The position numbers were made by a program, and so were the translations under genes. The notes below the pieces were generated by a model. The model searched no databases, was not told the origin of the DNA, and worked only from the letters and a program-made list of their open reading frames with translations. This document shows, one piece after another, positions 17,793 to 26,560 of a stretch of DNA of 64,000 nt. Position 1 is the first letter of the stretch, and the number at the start of each line of letters is the position of its first letter. Origin of the DNA: G942493375 sp942493375 (GTDB taxonomy: Bacteria; Armatimonadota; UBA5829); contig OW818698.1 in assembly GCA_942493375.1 (NCBI GenBank), forward strand, positions 8,122,001-8,186,000, given 5' to 3'.

Positions 17793-19880
17793 ATGTCAAT
17801 CATAGCGCTGGTTGGACGTAAGTCATTTAAGATGCGATTAGTTATCGCGATAATGTATGTAGTTCTCGCGATCCTGGGTATTGGCATGGTCTATCCATTC
17901 CTGATAACGCTGACCTCTTCCCTCTCTAACAGGCTGGACTACAGCAGATTCTCGCCAGTCCCAAGATGGATATGGTCAAGGGAGGACAGATTTGTAAGAT
18001 TCCTGCCAAGGTATTTCCCCACTGAACTGCGGGTAGGAATGGACCAGTTCTCCGTGCTATTCCCAAATGCTCCGGCAACCTGGATCAACTGGCAGGAAGC
18101 AGGCAAAGACAACAAAGGTATCAAGACTTTTGCTGATGAGTACCTGTCAATTTCAAAGAATTCCGAGAAATGGTACAAGGCAAAACTCGTCGCTGTTGAT
18201 TACAATGATTTTGCTTCGAAGTATCCTATCGAATGGAGCTTGTGCGCATTCGAGCAGACTGACACATTGAGTTTCTTTATCAGAAAATATGAGACCCTGG
18301 CAGATCAAGAGTCCAGCAGGGGCATGTCCAGAATTGCACGGCGCGATAAGGCTCTGAGTCTGCTTGCCGACCACTGGCAAATTCCTCTTGAGAGTTTCTA
18401 TGAAATATGGCCTCAACGAGAAAATGCGGAATCCTGGGACAGAAGGTTCTTTTATCCGCAGACCGATGGGCGGGCTCAGGATTTTATTGAGCTAAAAACT
18501 GCATATCGGGACAGGTGGTTTGTTCCAGGTTCAATAAATGCAAGAATCGATAAGGATGGTGTAGGAAGCGTTTATCCGGCTTCAGAAGTTCGTCCAATAC
18601 CTCTTCGGATGGTCTGGTTAAGTTTCCTGAAACAAGACTCGACAGTTCAAGCTCTGGGGTTGCCTAAAGGGACAGTCATAGACATCAAATTATTCAATTC
18701 TGTCTTCGGCACAAACTACAAGGCCCTCAATCGAACGCCATTCCCGGTTGGTCCGAGTGAACCTGCAAAACTGCGCAAAGCATGGGAGATGTTTGTCCAG
18801 GAAAGATATCCTATCAGGCTTATAGAACCTAACGTTACCCCGGCACTCTCCCAGCAGTACCGCAAATTCGCATTCGACAGGTTCAAGGGCAGTATCAATC
18901 TGTGCAACACCATGCTGGGATCGCAGTTCAAAAGCTGGGATGAACTGAAACTCTCCAAACAGATGCCGACAGACAGCGAACCAGTTGCAAAGCTCTGGAT
19001 GGGATTCGTGCAGCAGCTTCCAATGGAATTAAAAACCCCAAGGTCCGCAGAAGCTGACTACCATAAGTTCCTGCTGCAAAAATATGGAAGCCTGGAGAAA
19101 ATCAACACTGCATACGGATGGAATGTCCAAAATCTGGCGACAGTTGAGATGCCATTCGACATCGCATATACGGTCACATTTATTAACAACGAATTGGGAC
19201 TATCTACATACGCACTGGTGCAGAACTATCGCATCGTAATGGACTTCCTGCTTGGCAGCAAGGCTATTCCAAACACCATTGCACTTGTCCTGCTGACACT
19301 GATAGCTGCGCTTACTGTCAATCCGCTGGCTGCATATGCCCTTTCAAGGTTCCAGCTTAAGCAGAACCAGTCGATTATCCTGTATCTACTCGCCACAATG
19401 GCATTCCCGGCAGCTGTATCAATGATTCCAGGATACCTGCTGATGCGTGATCTGGGTATGTTGAATACCTATGCTGCCCTGGTGCTCCCGGGAATTGCCA
19501 ACGGTATGAGTATATTCCTGTTAAAAGGATTCTTCGACAGCCTGCCGCCCGAGTTATACGAAGCTGCAGCCATAGACGGCGCTCCGGAGATGACTGTATT
19601 CGTAAAAATCACTCTACCTCTTGTAAAACCAATCCTGGCCGTTATGGCACTAAACACCTTCATGGCAACATACAGCTCCTGGGAATGGGCCCTGCTGGTC
19701 TGCCAGAAAAAGGACCTCTGGACACTCTCAGTATGGCTATACCAGTTCGGCACAATGCCCGCCACCCAACCCTGGGTAGCCATGGCATCCTACGTAGTAG
19801 CCTCAATCCCAGTCCTACTAGTCTTCCTACTCTGCCAAAACATAATCCTAAGAGGAATAATCCTCCCGCAGATGAAATAG
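17793..19880 (+). CDS. MalG-type sugar permease with large insert
   Basis: Second membrane subunit of the importer encoded just upstream. A typical MalG/UgpE permease has about 275-300 residues; this one has 695. Residues about 15-45 form the first helix (LVIAIMYVVLAILGIGMVYPF) and the usual LTSSLS follows. The chain then leaves the membrane for roughly 430 residues (about 48-480) before resuming with SKAIPNTIALVLLTLIAALT and the EAA loop LYEAAAIDGAPEMTVFVKIT. The insert lies in the first extracytoplasmic loop, is rich in Trp, Tyr and Arg, and contains partial internal repeats (RKAWEMFVQERYP / AKLWMGFVQQLP). I do not recognise it. It may fold against the fused binding domain of the partner subunit. 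Confidence 0.9.
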   Translation: MSIIALVGRKSFKMRLVIAIMYVVLAILGIGMVYPFLITLTSSLSNRLDYSRFSPVPRWIWSREDRFVRFLPRYFPTELRVGMDQFSVLFPNAPATWINWQEAGKDNKGIKTFADEYLSISKNSEKWYKAKLVAVDYNDFASKYPIEWSLCAFEQTDTLSFFIRKYETLADQESSRGMSRIARRDKALSLLADHWQIPLESFYEIWPQRENAESWDRRFFYPQTDGRAQDFIELKTAYRDRWFVPGSINARIDKDGVGSVYPASEVRPIPLRMVWLSFLKQDSTVQALGLPKGTVIDIKLFNSVFGTNYKALNRTPFPVGPSEPAKLRKAWEMFVQERYPIRLIEPNVTPALSQQYRKFAFDRFKGSINLCNTMLGSQFKSWDELKLSKQMPTDSEPVAKLWMGFVQQLPMELKTPRSAEADYHKFLLQKYGSLEKINTAYGWNVQNLATVEMPFDIAYTVTFINNELGLSTYALVQNYRIVMDFLLGSKAIPNTIALVLLTLIAALTVNPLAAYALSRFQLKQNQSIILYLLATMAFPAAVSMIPGYLLMRDLGMLNTYAALVLPGIANGMSIFLLKGFFDSLPPELYEAAAIDGAPEMTVFVKITLPLVKPILAVMALNTFMATYSSWEWALLVCQKKDLWTLSVWLYQFGTMPATQPWVAMASYVVASIPVLLVFLLCQNIILRGIILPQMK

Positions 19881-20214
19881 GCAGGAACAGTGGAGTGTGG
19901 AAAGTGGATAGTTGAGAGTTGAAAGTTAAAAGTTGAAAGTTGAGAGTGGATAGTTGACAATGCAGATTAGTCCTGGGACCGCCGATCTCCTGATCGGCAT
20001 ACCCGGCCTATCCGCAGACTCCACCATCCATATCCAACTCGGGTGCATCCCTCCGCTCAGGTGAAACTCCCCGCCCCCCCGTCTCCCAATCTCCCAATGA
20101 GAAGACTATCATTGGAACTATAAGTTGCTTACTACAGTAATTAATAAAGTATATCCAATTGCCTATTTCGAACAATTAAATTAAACCCGATACAAAACCA
20201 AAGGATAACAGCCT
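19881..20214. repeat. AGTTGATAGTTGAAAGTT-type repeat and AT-rich leader
   Basis: 19889-19962 is made of AGTTGAGAGTTGAAAGTTAAAAGTTGAAAGTT-type units related to those at 9070-9110. A CCCCCGTCTCCCAATCTCCCAATG unit follows at about 20074-20099. The remaining 110 bases are AT-rich and probably contain the promoter of the next gene, but I cannot point to one with confidence. Confidence 0.65.
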
Positions 20215-21054
20215 ATGTCAAGGACAAGAGTCTTTATATCGGTAATTCTGTGTGTGATTTGCGTGTCCTATTTGGGATTCATATTAAATAATGACTATAA
20301 CACTGCGCCCAGGATTAAGGCAAAGATAAAAGCCAGTCGGCCATTGGTTCTCAAACCGGGTATTGCAATAGGTGCAACTTGTATCAATCCAAGAGATGGC
20401 GCTCAAATGGTGTGGGTTCCGGCAGGATATTTTAGTATGGGTTCAACAAACCCCAATTCTATTGGTGAACCTAGACGAAATATATATCTGGACGGCTACT
20501 GGATGTATAAATACGAAGTAACAGTAGCACAATATAGAATGTATTGCATAAAGACCGGAACGCAGATGCCAACACCTCCAAGTTGGGGTTGGATAAACAA
20601 TCATCCAATTGTAAATGTGAATTGGCAGGATGCAGCTGATTATGCAAAATGGGCCGGGGTTTTCTTACCCACCGAAGCTCAGTGGGAAAAAGCCGCTCGT
20701 GGAACCGATCTGCGCGAATATCCCTGGGGCAATGTGTGGTATGCCTCAAAATGCAATCAAACGTCTACTATGACTCAGCCGGTGGGAAGCTATCCTGCAG
20801 GCGCTAGTCCGTATGGATGTATGGATATGACAGGCAATGTTTGGGAGTGGTGTGCGGATTGGTTTCAGTTTGCTTACACGGATTCTGTGCCCACAAAAAA
20901 CCCAACAGGACCAGTCTTTGGAGAATATCGCATGCAACGTGGTGGTGGATATGATCTAGACGGTAACAATTATGGTCGCTGTTCATTCCGCTGCAGATTG
21001 ACTACAACTGTCCGTAATCCTGGCAGCGGTTTCCGTTGTGCTATAACTCCTTGA
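20215..21054 (+). CDS. FGE/SUMF1-fold membrane-anchored or secreted protein
   Basis: A 279-residue protein with an N-terminal hydrophobic segment (about 6-25) that is either an uncleaved anchor or a signal. The rest is a formylglycine-generating-enzyme-like domain: MVWVPAGYFSMGS, YEVTVAQYRMYC, PIVNVNWQDAADYAKWAG, FLPTEAQWEKAARG, YPWGN, DMTGNVWEWCADWF and a final GSGFRCAI. Many bacterial proteins with this fold do not activate sulfatases, and no sulfatase is encoded nearby, so enzymatic activity is doubtful. The fold also serves as a binding scaffold. The following gene starts 39 bases downstream and may be co-transcribed. Confidence 0.9.
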   Translation: MSRTRVFISVILCVICVSYLGFILNNDYNTAPRIKAKIKASRPLVLKPGIAIGATCINPRDGAQMVWVPAGYFSMGSTNPNSIGEPRRNIYLDGYWMYKYEVTVAQYRMYCIKTGTQMPTPPSWGWINNHPIVNVNWQDAADYAKWAGVFLPTEAQWEKAARGTDLREYPWGNVWYASKCNQTSTMTQPVGSYPAGASPYGCMDMTGNVWEWCADWFQFAYTDSVPTKNPTGPVFGEYRMQRGGGYDLDGNNYGRCSFRCRLTTTVRNPGSGFRCAITP

Positions 21055-21093
21055 ATATAAGATGTAATCTCTCCGAAAATTAGAGGTAAAAGT

Positions 21094-22224
21094 ATGAAGT
21101 GCATAACAATTATATTAGTTCTCATATCTGCTTGTTTACCGATATATGCAGCAAGTCCTCCTCACTACACTCTCTACTACCTGAATCAGACTCATAATGT
21201 CAGCCGTATATTGCTTAATGGTAAGGGGAAGCCGATCGGTAAACCGGTGCAGATGACTCACGATTGGAATGTTGATTATTTCTCTGTGTCTCCGGATGAA
21301 AAAGCCATACTTGGAATTAAGATTATCTCTGAAAATAAAGATATGGACGGGAACCCGCAGGTTGATGGTGATGTTGTGTTATGGCAGTCGGGCAAAACCA
21401 GTAAATGGGCGAAACCGATAAGACTAATGGTTGAACTCCGAACTATATTGTGGACAAAAAGCAACAGGTATGTTGCACTGGTAGATGGACTTGACAACTG
21501 TATGGTCTATGTTACCGTATCTACCCAGCCGCATTTAATGGTTTCGAGAGACGGTAAAAGTACAACTGACAGCAATCTGATTGCTCAGGGGTTAGATCCG
21601 GATAATTCCCAACTCTCCCCGGATGAGCGGTATGTTTTCACAGGTGCTAATTGGGAAAGCTGGGGTGGTACCGCGATGAACGATCTGAAAACAGGAGAAA
21701 GGATCACAGCATTCTACGATCCCCTGGATTCTTTCACCTGGATTGGTAAAGCAAACAAGTTAGCCTGGGTATATAGAGGAGAACTGTTCATAGGCGAACT
21801 CAAATACGTTGATGGCAAGTTTGATCTGCATAAGGATCGGATGCTGATGTCCGGAGCACCAAAAAACCTGTTCTACGTTGAGAAGCAGGGATTATATTTC
21901 ACCCAGCACATCGCTTACCATGATGTGTTATATCTTAGTAAAGACCTGAAAACCTATCGCAAGATAGGAGGTATTCCGCCTAAAAGCAAACCTACAGCAA
22001 TGCAGGTTCTTTTAAAGAGAAACAAATACCTGCAAGCAAAAAGGGCTGAGTTTTCACCGGACCGGAAGTTTATCGTGTATGTTGTAAAACAAAAGAAACG
22101 GAAAGAGATTAGAATTATTGGAATGAAAGGTCAGTCCTGGTTTGTGGATTATGGCACTGCCCCCCATTGGAAATCTCCTGCAGATTATTGGAATCCATAT
22201 GGTGTGGATCCTCGCAGTAAATAA
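21094..22224 (+). CDS. Secreted propeller-like protein, function unknown
   Basis: A 376-residue exported protein (signal MKCITIILVLISACLPIYA). The mature part contains repeated strand-turn segments of the kind found in TolB/WD40-like propellers: VDYFSVSPDEKAILGIKI, LSPDERYVFTGANWES and FSPDRKFIVYVVKQKKRKE. These SPDxxxxxx turns are typical of propeller blades, but the repeats are too divergent to count blades reliably. A ribosome binding site (AGAGGT) precedes the ATG. It is probably co-transcribed with the FGE-fold gene. No function can be assigned. Confidence 0.75.
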   Translation: MKCITIILVLISACLPIYAASPPHYTLYYLNQTHNVSRILLNGKGKPIGKPVQMTHDWNVDYFSVSPDEKAILGIKIISENKDMDGNPQVDGDVVLWQSGKTSKWAKPIRLMVELRTILWTKSNRYVALVDGLDNCMVYVTVSTQPHLMVSRDGKSTTDSNLIAQGLDPDNSQLSPDERYVFTGANWESWGGTAMNDLKTGERITAFYDPLDSFTWIGKANKLAWVYRGELFIGELKYVDGKFDLHKDRMLMSGAPKNLFYVEKQGLYFTQHIAYHDVLYLSKDLKTYRKIGGIPPKSKPTAMQVLLKRNKYLQAKRAEFSPDRKFIVYVVKQKKRKEIRIIGMKGQSWFVDYGTAPHWKSPADYWNPYGVDPRSK

Positions 22225-22275
22225 GGTTCACGAAACCTAATAGAAACCCGCATACGGACCGTTTCACCCACTCAA

Positions 22276-22354
22276 CAAAATCTGCGTAAATCTGCGTAAT
22301 CTGCGGATAATTCTTCCCGTCCCCCGCTCTCCCACTCTCCCTGTCTCTCCCTCA
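22276..22354. repeat. Dispersed AATCTGCG and CTCTCCC repeats
   Basis: A unit with AAATCTGCGTAAATCTGCGTAATCTGCGGATAATT organisation is nearly identical to the one at about 13076-13109. It is followed by a CCCGCTCTCCCACTCTCCCTGTCTCTCCCTC low-complexity tract. Both lie just upstream of the LacI gene promoter. Confidence 0.7.
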
Positions 22355-22361
22355 AATCAGT

Positions 22362-22388
22362 TTGACATTCAATCTTCCCTTGTATTAT
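22362..22388 (+). promoter_or_regulatory. Promoter of the LacI-GH4-MttB operon
   Basis: TTGACA (22362-22367), a 15-base spacer and TATTAT (22383-22388). The spacer is shorter than optimal. Transcription would start near 22395, so the palindromic operator at 22399-22410 would lie across the first transcribed bases. Confidence 0.55.
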
Positions 22389-22398
22389 CATTAATTGG

Positions 22399-22410
22399 GC
22401 AAACGTTTGC
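22399..22410. promoter_or_regulatory. LacI-family operator
   Basis: Perfect 12-bp palindrome GCAAACGTTTGC with the central CG that LacI/GalR-type regulators recognise. It is 16 bases upstream of the regulator start codon and just downstream of the predicted -10, the position expected for autorepression of the whole operon. Confidence 0.8.
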
Positions 22411-22425
22411 GGCAACAAGGTGTAT

Positions 22426-23424
22426 ATGAGTAATCCTACAATCACAGATATAGCAAAAAAGTGCGGTGTCTCGGTCTCCACTGTCTCCCGGATACTGAGC
22501 AGGAAACCCGGGTTTATAGTCTCTGAGGCAACCCGCTTGAAGGTGATCGATACTGCTGATGAGCTGGGCTACCGGCCCAATGCTGCTGCACGGGCTCTGG
22601 TTAAGGGTAGGACCAATATGGTTGCTTTTCTCGGTGGTGAAGGACTTGGGAGCCAGCTATATGGCCAACTGCTGAAGACTGCCAGAAACAGGTTCGGTGA
22701 ACACGGGTTTGATATGGTATTTGCTAAAGCCAACTGCGAACGCACGCTGCCTGTCGATGGAATAGTTGCATTCAATAATCCGGTCTGGGTAGATGAATAT
22801 GTAAGATCCGGAAGGCTTGGAGATACTGCACTGGTTGCATTCGGATCAGCTTATGCTCTGCCAGGCTGGGACTTTGACAGCGTAGGGATTTCCCTTGAGC
22901 AAGCAGTAAAAGATGCCGTGCAGCAATTAATCAGCGACGGACGAAAGAAAATTGTTCTAATGCACGCCGGTGAGTGTCCCCCAGAATCAGACCAAAGCCA
23001 GACCAGGCATATTGTATATTCTGAAATGATGAGATCAGCAGGATTACAACCTCGCTGCGTCCATATTGATAACTCGACACGACCCGATGCACACAAAGGC
23101 ATAGCTAATCTATTGGTTTCCGGCTTCGTCCCTGATGGAATCCTGTGCATAGACGACGAAATCGCTATCGGTGCTTTGGCAGGACTTCAAGAAGCCGGAT
23201 TGAGGGTTCCCGAGGATGTTTCAATCATCGGATGTGACGGAATAGAAGACACCCTTTACACAACCCCAAAGATATCGACTATTGTTCAACCACTGGATGA
23301 AGCCTGTGCGCTGGCAGCAGATTTCCTGCGCAACCGCATAGAACACGACGAATATCCTGTCCAAAGAGTTGTGCTGGAAGCTAAGTATGAGAATAGAGAA
23401 TCAACCAGCGGAGGTAACAAATAA
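22426..23424 (+). CDS. LacI-family transcriptional regulator
   Basis: DNA-binding repressor of about 332 residues. The N-terminal helix-turn-helix and hinge are typical: TITDIAKKCGVSVSTVSRIL, then LGYRPNAAARALVKGRT. The remainder is a periplasmic-binding-protein-like effector domain with DGILCIDDEIAIGALAGLQE and VSIIGCDGIEDT. ATG at 22426 is chosen over the GTG two codons earlier because ACAAGG sits just upstream and it gives the standard N-terminus. It is the first gene of an operon with GH4 and MttB genes, so the inducer is probably a sugar processed by the GH4 enzyme. The operator upstream suggests that it represses itself. Confidence 0.95.
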   Translation: MSNPTITDIAKKCGVSVSTVSRILSRKPGFIVSEATRLKVIDTADELGYRPNAAARALVKGRTNMVAFLGGEGLGSQLYGQLLKTARNRFGEHGFDMVFAKANCERTLPVDGIVAFNNPVWVDEYVRSGRLGDTALVAFGSAYALPGWDFDSVGISLEQAVKDAVQQLISDGRKKIVLMHAGECPPESDQSQTRHIVYSEMMRSAGLQPRCVHIDNSTRPDAHKGIANLLVSGFVPDGILCIDDEIAIGALAGLQEAGLRVPEDVSIIGCDGIEDTLYTTPKISTIVQPLDEACALAADFLRNRIEHDEYPVQRVVLEAKYENRESTSGGNK

Positions 23425-24768
23425 TTGAAGATAACAGTTATTGGCGGTGGAAGCCTGTTGTGGGGGTTTGGGTTCGTCCGGCAGTTTGCGAAATCCGAAT
23501 TTCTAGCTGGCAGTAATGTTTGCCTGATGGATATAGACCCGGAGGCCCTTTCTCTTGTCGGAGCAGCAGCCAGCAGATATGTCGATTCATGCAGCAATCC
23601 GATAGTTTTACAGAAGACCGATAAGCTGGATGAAGCCATGGACGGTGCAGACTTTGTGGTTATCTCTATTTCAACAGGCGGGCTGGATGCAATGCGGCAC
23701 GACCTGGAGATACCGGAGAAGTATGGGATCTATCACACTGTTGGAGACACTGTTGGTCCGGGTGGATGGCTGAGGGCTGTCCGCAATATTCCAGTGTTTA
23801 GTGATTTCGGAAGCAGGATGAAAAAGCTCTGTCCGGATGCATGGCTTATAAATGTAAGCAATCCACTTACTCCACTCACCAGAACACCCCAGAGAGAGTT
23901 CGGAATCAAGACAATCGGAATGTGCCCGGGTGTAGAGAATGCTGCCAGATCACTTGCCAGGCTTGCCGGAGCTGACCCGACAACTCCCGTTGATTATGTA
24001 GTAACAGGAATAGATCATGGTTCCTGGTTTACACAGATCAAAGCTGGACCGATGGATGTATTAGCTAAGCTGGAAGAGATGGGTTTCAAGCGGAGTGATG
24101 ACAATTTGCCGGCTGAAGTATCTGCTGACGATCCACTGGCTGAGCGGGTACTGTTCAGAGCAGCTTTTGCAGTCTGGAAAGAAATAGGTTACCTTCCCAG
24201 CATCAGCGACAGACACATTGTAGAGAACTTCCCCTGGTTCCTGATGGGAGATCCGAATAATCTAGGTTTTGGGATCAAGCGGACAAGTGTTGAAGAGCGC
24301 CAGGCTTGGAGAGATGAACGCCAGGCACTGTTGGAAACATACGTAAAAACTGGTGATGAGGACGCTGTTGGTACTTTAGGCCACGGGGACGACCCGATAG
24401 TGACAGTAATTGAATCCCTGTTAGGGCAAAGATCATTCCTCTATGGTTCCAACTATATGAACGTCGGCCAGACTCCGGAACTGCCATTGGGAGCAGTTGT
24501 AGAAACACGCTGCAGGTTCGATTCCGCAGGAGTCCATCCCCTATCCTCTCCAATGCCTGCTGTTGTCCAGATGCTGACAACCAGCCATGCTATGAGGCAA
24601 GAGGCTATAATTGATATCGCACTTCACGGTACATTTGATGAATTATCTGCATTAGTAATGACTGACCCGCTCTGTTCCCGCCTGAAAATGGGTGAGTGCC
24701 GATCGATGGTCCGGGAGATGCTGCAGGCTAACCATGAACTAATTCAGAATCCGAGACTTTTGGAGTAG
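23425..24768 (+). CDS. GH4 family NAD+-dependent glycosidase
   Basis: Cytoplasmic glycoside hydrolase of family 4, which uses NAD+ and a divalent metal in a redox-elimination mechanism on alpha-glucosides, alpha-galactosides or galacturonides. Seen here: the nucleotide-binding start KITVIGGGSLLWG, INVSNPLTPLTR (about 140-151), the metal-ligand cysteine in GMCPGVENAAR (about 165) and the metal-ligand histidine in TGIDHGSWF (about 195). The length of 447 residues is normal. Translation starts at TTG directly after the regulator stop, with GGAGG eight bases upstream. Substrate specificity cannot be read from the sequence; the operon partner MttB hints at a methylated sugar, but this is inference. 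Confidence 0.92.
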   Translation: MKITVIGGGSLLWGFGFVRQFAKSEFLAGSNVCLMDIDPEALSLVGAAASRYVDSCSNPIVLQKTDKLDEAMDGADFVVISISTGGLDAMRHDLEIPEKYGIYHTVGDTVGPGGWLRAVRNIPVFSDFGSRMKKLCPDAWLINVSNPLTPLTRTPQREFGIKTIGMCPGVENAARSLARLAGADPTTPVDYVVTGIDHGSWFTQIKAGPMDVLAKLEEMGFKRSDDNLPAEVSADDPLAERVLFRAAFAVWKEIGYLPSISDRHIVENFPWFLMGDPNNLGFGIKRTSVEERQAWRDERQALLETYVKTGDEDAVGTLGHGDDPIVTVIESLLGQRSFLYGSNYMNVGQTPELPLGAVVETRCRFDSAGVHPLSSPMPAVVQMLTTSHAMRQEAIIDIALHGTFDELSALVMTDPLCSRLKMGECRSMVREMLQANHELIQNPRLLE

Positions 24769-24771
24769 ATT

Positions 24772-26250
24772 ATGAAGACATCAGCAATGGAACCTTTGAG
24801 ATTTTTGAGCTGGGAAGAGATGGACCTGATCCACAACACCGCCCTGCAGATACTGGAAAAGACCGGTATGAAGGTAGACCATATCAAGGCGCTGGAATAC
24901 CTTGAAGCTGCCGGATGCAGAGTGGATATGGACACCCGGGTAGTTAAGTTTCCAGCTAGCGTCGTTGAGGATGCCGTCGCCAGGATGCGTGCTAACTTCG
25001 CCGATCCCGACCGTTATCCCAAGCGGATGTCTGTCCGGTATTCTCAAGTCAGGTTCGACAAGCAGCCGTTTTATATACATGAGGACTTCAGCGTCAGTGC
25101 TGGTGGTTTTTGCTGCTTTATCTGGGATTTGGATGGCAACCGCAGATGGGCAACTATGGATGATGTTCGAAAATCCATAAAGCTTGTCAACGGTCTAGAC
25201 CAGATCAGTTATACAGGCTTGCCCTGCGCAGCGCAAGAGGTGCCGGTCGGTATTCGTCCTGTAGTCATGGCTGCAGAGCTTGCTAAAAACACTTCCAAAC
25301 TCGGTGGAATCGAGACATTCAAACCAAGTGATGTCGAATATGTCACCAGAATCGGGGAAGTAATAACCGGTGGACGTGAAGAGCATCGCAGGAACCCCAT
25401 CCTGGTCGGTTATGCAGAAGCTCGAACCCCACTTTGTATCGATGAAGTAATGGTCGATGTCATGCTTGCACACCTTGAGCGTGGACTTCCTCAGAGTCTG
25501 GATACAATGCCAAATTTAGGTGCAACTGCCCCTGCAACAGCTGCTGGAGGCATGGCCCTGGGGATGGCGGAGACTCTGGGAGGACTGGTCCTGGGTTACG
25601 CCATTGACCCGAATGCAACCATGACTATGGACTTCACCCCTGGTTACTGCGACATGCACTCCATGATTTTCGGATATGCCGGGCCTGAACGTTTTTCGCT
25701 TATGTCAGCCAGGGTGCAGTTGATATCGGAATACTACGGATGCCCGTCAGGAGTCCACGGTGGAAAGACCAATTCCTGTGTACCTGGTGTGCAGTCCGGT
25801 GTTGAGAAAGTTTCCACAATGCTGGCAGCAGTCCTGGCAGGAGCTATCGGGTTCGGAACCGTAGGACACCTGGAAAACGCCCTGACATTCAGCCCTCTGC
25901 AGCTTGTAATAGACAATGAAATCGCCCGTTACGTCCGCAGATGTGTCAGAGGGATCGAAGTCAACGAAGAAACTCTGGCAGCAGATGTCATCCAGCAGGT
26001 AGGTATCAACGGAAGTTTCATAGGCACACAGCACACAGCAGACCACTTTAGAGATGAACTGATGATCTCCCAGTTTTTCAATGTATCCTCATGGGGAGTC
26101 GAAAATTCACTCAACAAGGAAAGATTCGAAGAACTGGCAAGACAAAAAGTTGAGTCAATACTTTCGCAGGAACAGCCACCAGTCCTGACCCCTGAACAGG
26201 AAGCCGAGATAGATGAAATAGTCCTCGAAGCAAGCATGCAAATCCATTAG
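24772..26250 (+). CDS. MttB-family methyltransferase without pyrrolysine
   Basis: A 492-residue member of the trimethylamine methyltransferase (MttB) superfamily, recognisable from FLSWEEMDLIHNTALQILEKTG at the start (read in two parts), VDGL-type NGLDQISYTGLP, and the TIM-barrel segments GATAPATAAGGMALGMAETLGG and GGKTNSCVPGVQSG. The archaeal enzyme needs an in-frame amber codon for pyrrolysine; this frame has none. It therefore belongs to the non-Pyl group, of which some members demethylate quaternary amines such as glycine betaine, proline betaine or carnitine onto a corrinoid protein. No corrinoid protein gene lies beside it. It is three bases after the GH4 gene, with a GGAG ribosome binding site. 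Confidence 0.9.
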   Translation: MKTSAMEPLRFLSWEEMDLIHNTALQILEKTGMKVDHIKALEYLEAAGCRVDMDTRVVKFPASVVEDAVARMRANFADPDRYPKRMSVRYSQVRFDKQPFYIHEDFSVSAGGFCCFIWDLDGNRRWATMDDVRKSIKLVNGLDQISYTGLPCAAQEVPVGIRPVVMAAELAKNTSKLGGIETFKPSDVEYVTRIGEVITGGREEHRRNPILVGYAEARTPLCIDEVMVDVMLAHLERGLPQSLDTMPNLGATAPATAAGGMALGMAETLGGLVLGYAIDPNATMTMDFTPGYCDMHSMIFGYAGPERFSLMSARVQLISEYYGCPSGVHGGKTNSCVPGVQSGVEKVSTMLAAVLAGAIGFGTVGHLENALTFSPLQLVIDNEIARYVRRCVRGIEVNEETLAADVIQQVGINGSFIGTQHTADHFRDELMISQFFNVSSWGVENSLNKERFEELARQKVESILSQEQPPVLTPEQEAEIDEIVLEASMQIH

Positions 26251-26255
26251 CTACA

Positions 26256-26318
26256 TGTCATTCTGAATTTAGTGAAGAACCTATAGGAATGAGAATCTTC
26301 ACTAAATTCAGAATGACA
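26256..26318 (+). terminator. Perfect 22-bp inverted repeat after the MttB gene
   Basis: Arms 26256-26277 and 26297-26318 are exact complements with a 19-base loop. They start six bases after the MttB stop. The TGTCATTCTGAATTTAGTG arm belongs to the widespread GTCATTCTGA... repeat family. There is no T tract; it may still end or stabilise the operon transcript. Confidence 0.55.
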
Positions 26319-26560
26319 ATATAACAATTAGTGACAATCCAGTATCACTATCGCTTTTACACTACGTGTTACACCTTAGCTACACTTGCCGTCGCAATGC
26401 ATACTACTTTATGAGGTTTGAGACATTGCAACCCAAACCCTTAAGGATATGGGCAAATATTTCTACAAACCCGGTAATAGTATTGAATTCTTTATTCTAT
26501 TAAAGGCATAATTCACATGCCGGTTGTATTTACGGCACTATTACTGTCAGGTTGTTTCTA

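Noticed and set aside
24772..26250. Pyrrolysine-dependent trimethylamine methyltransferase
   Set aside because: The frame has no internal amber codon and no pyl genes are seen, so it belongs to the non-pyrrolysine group.
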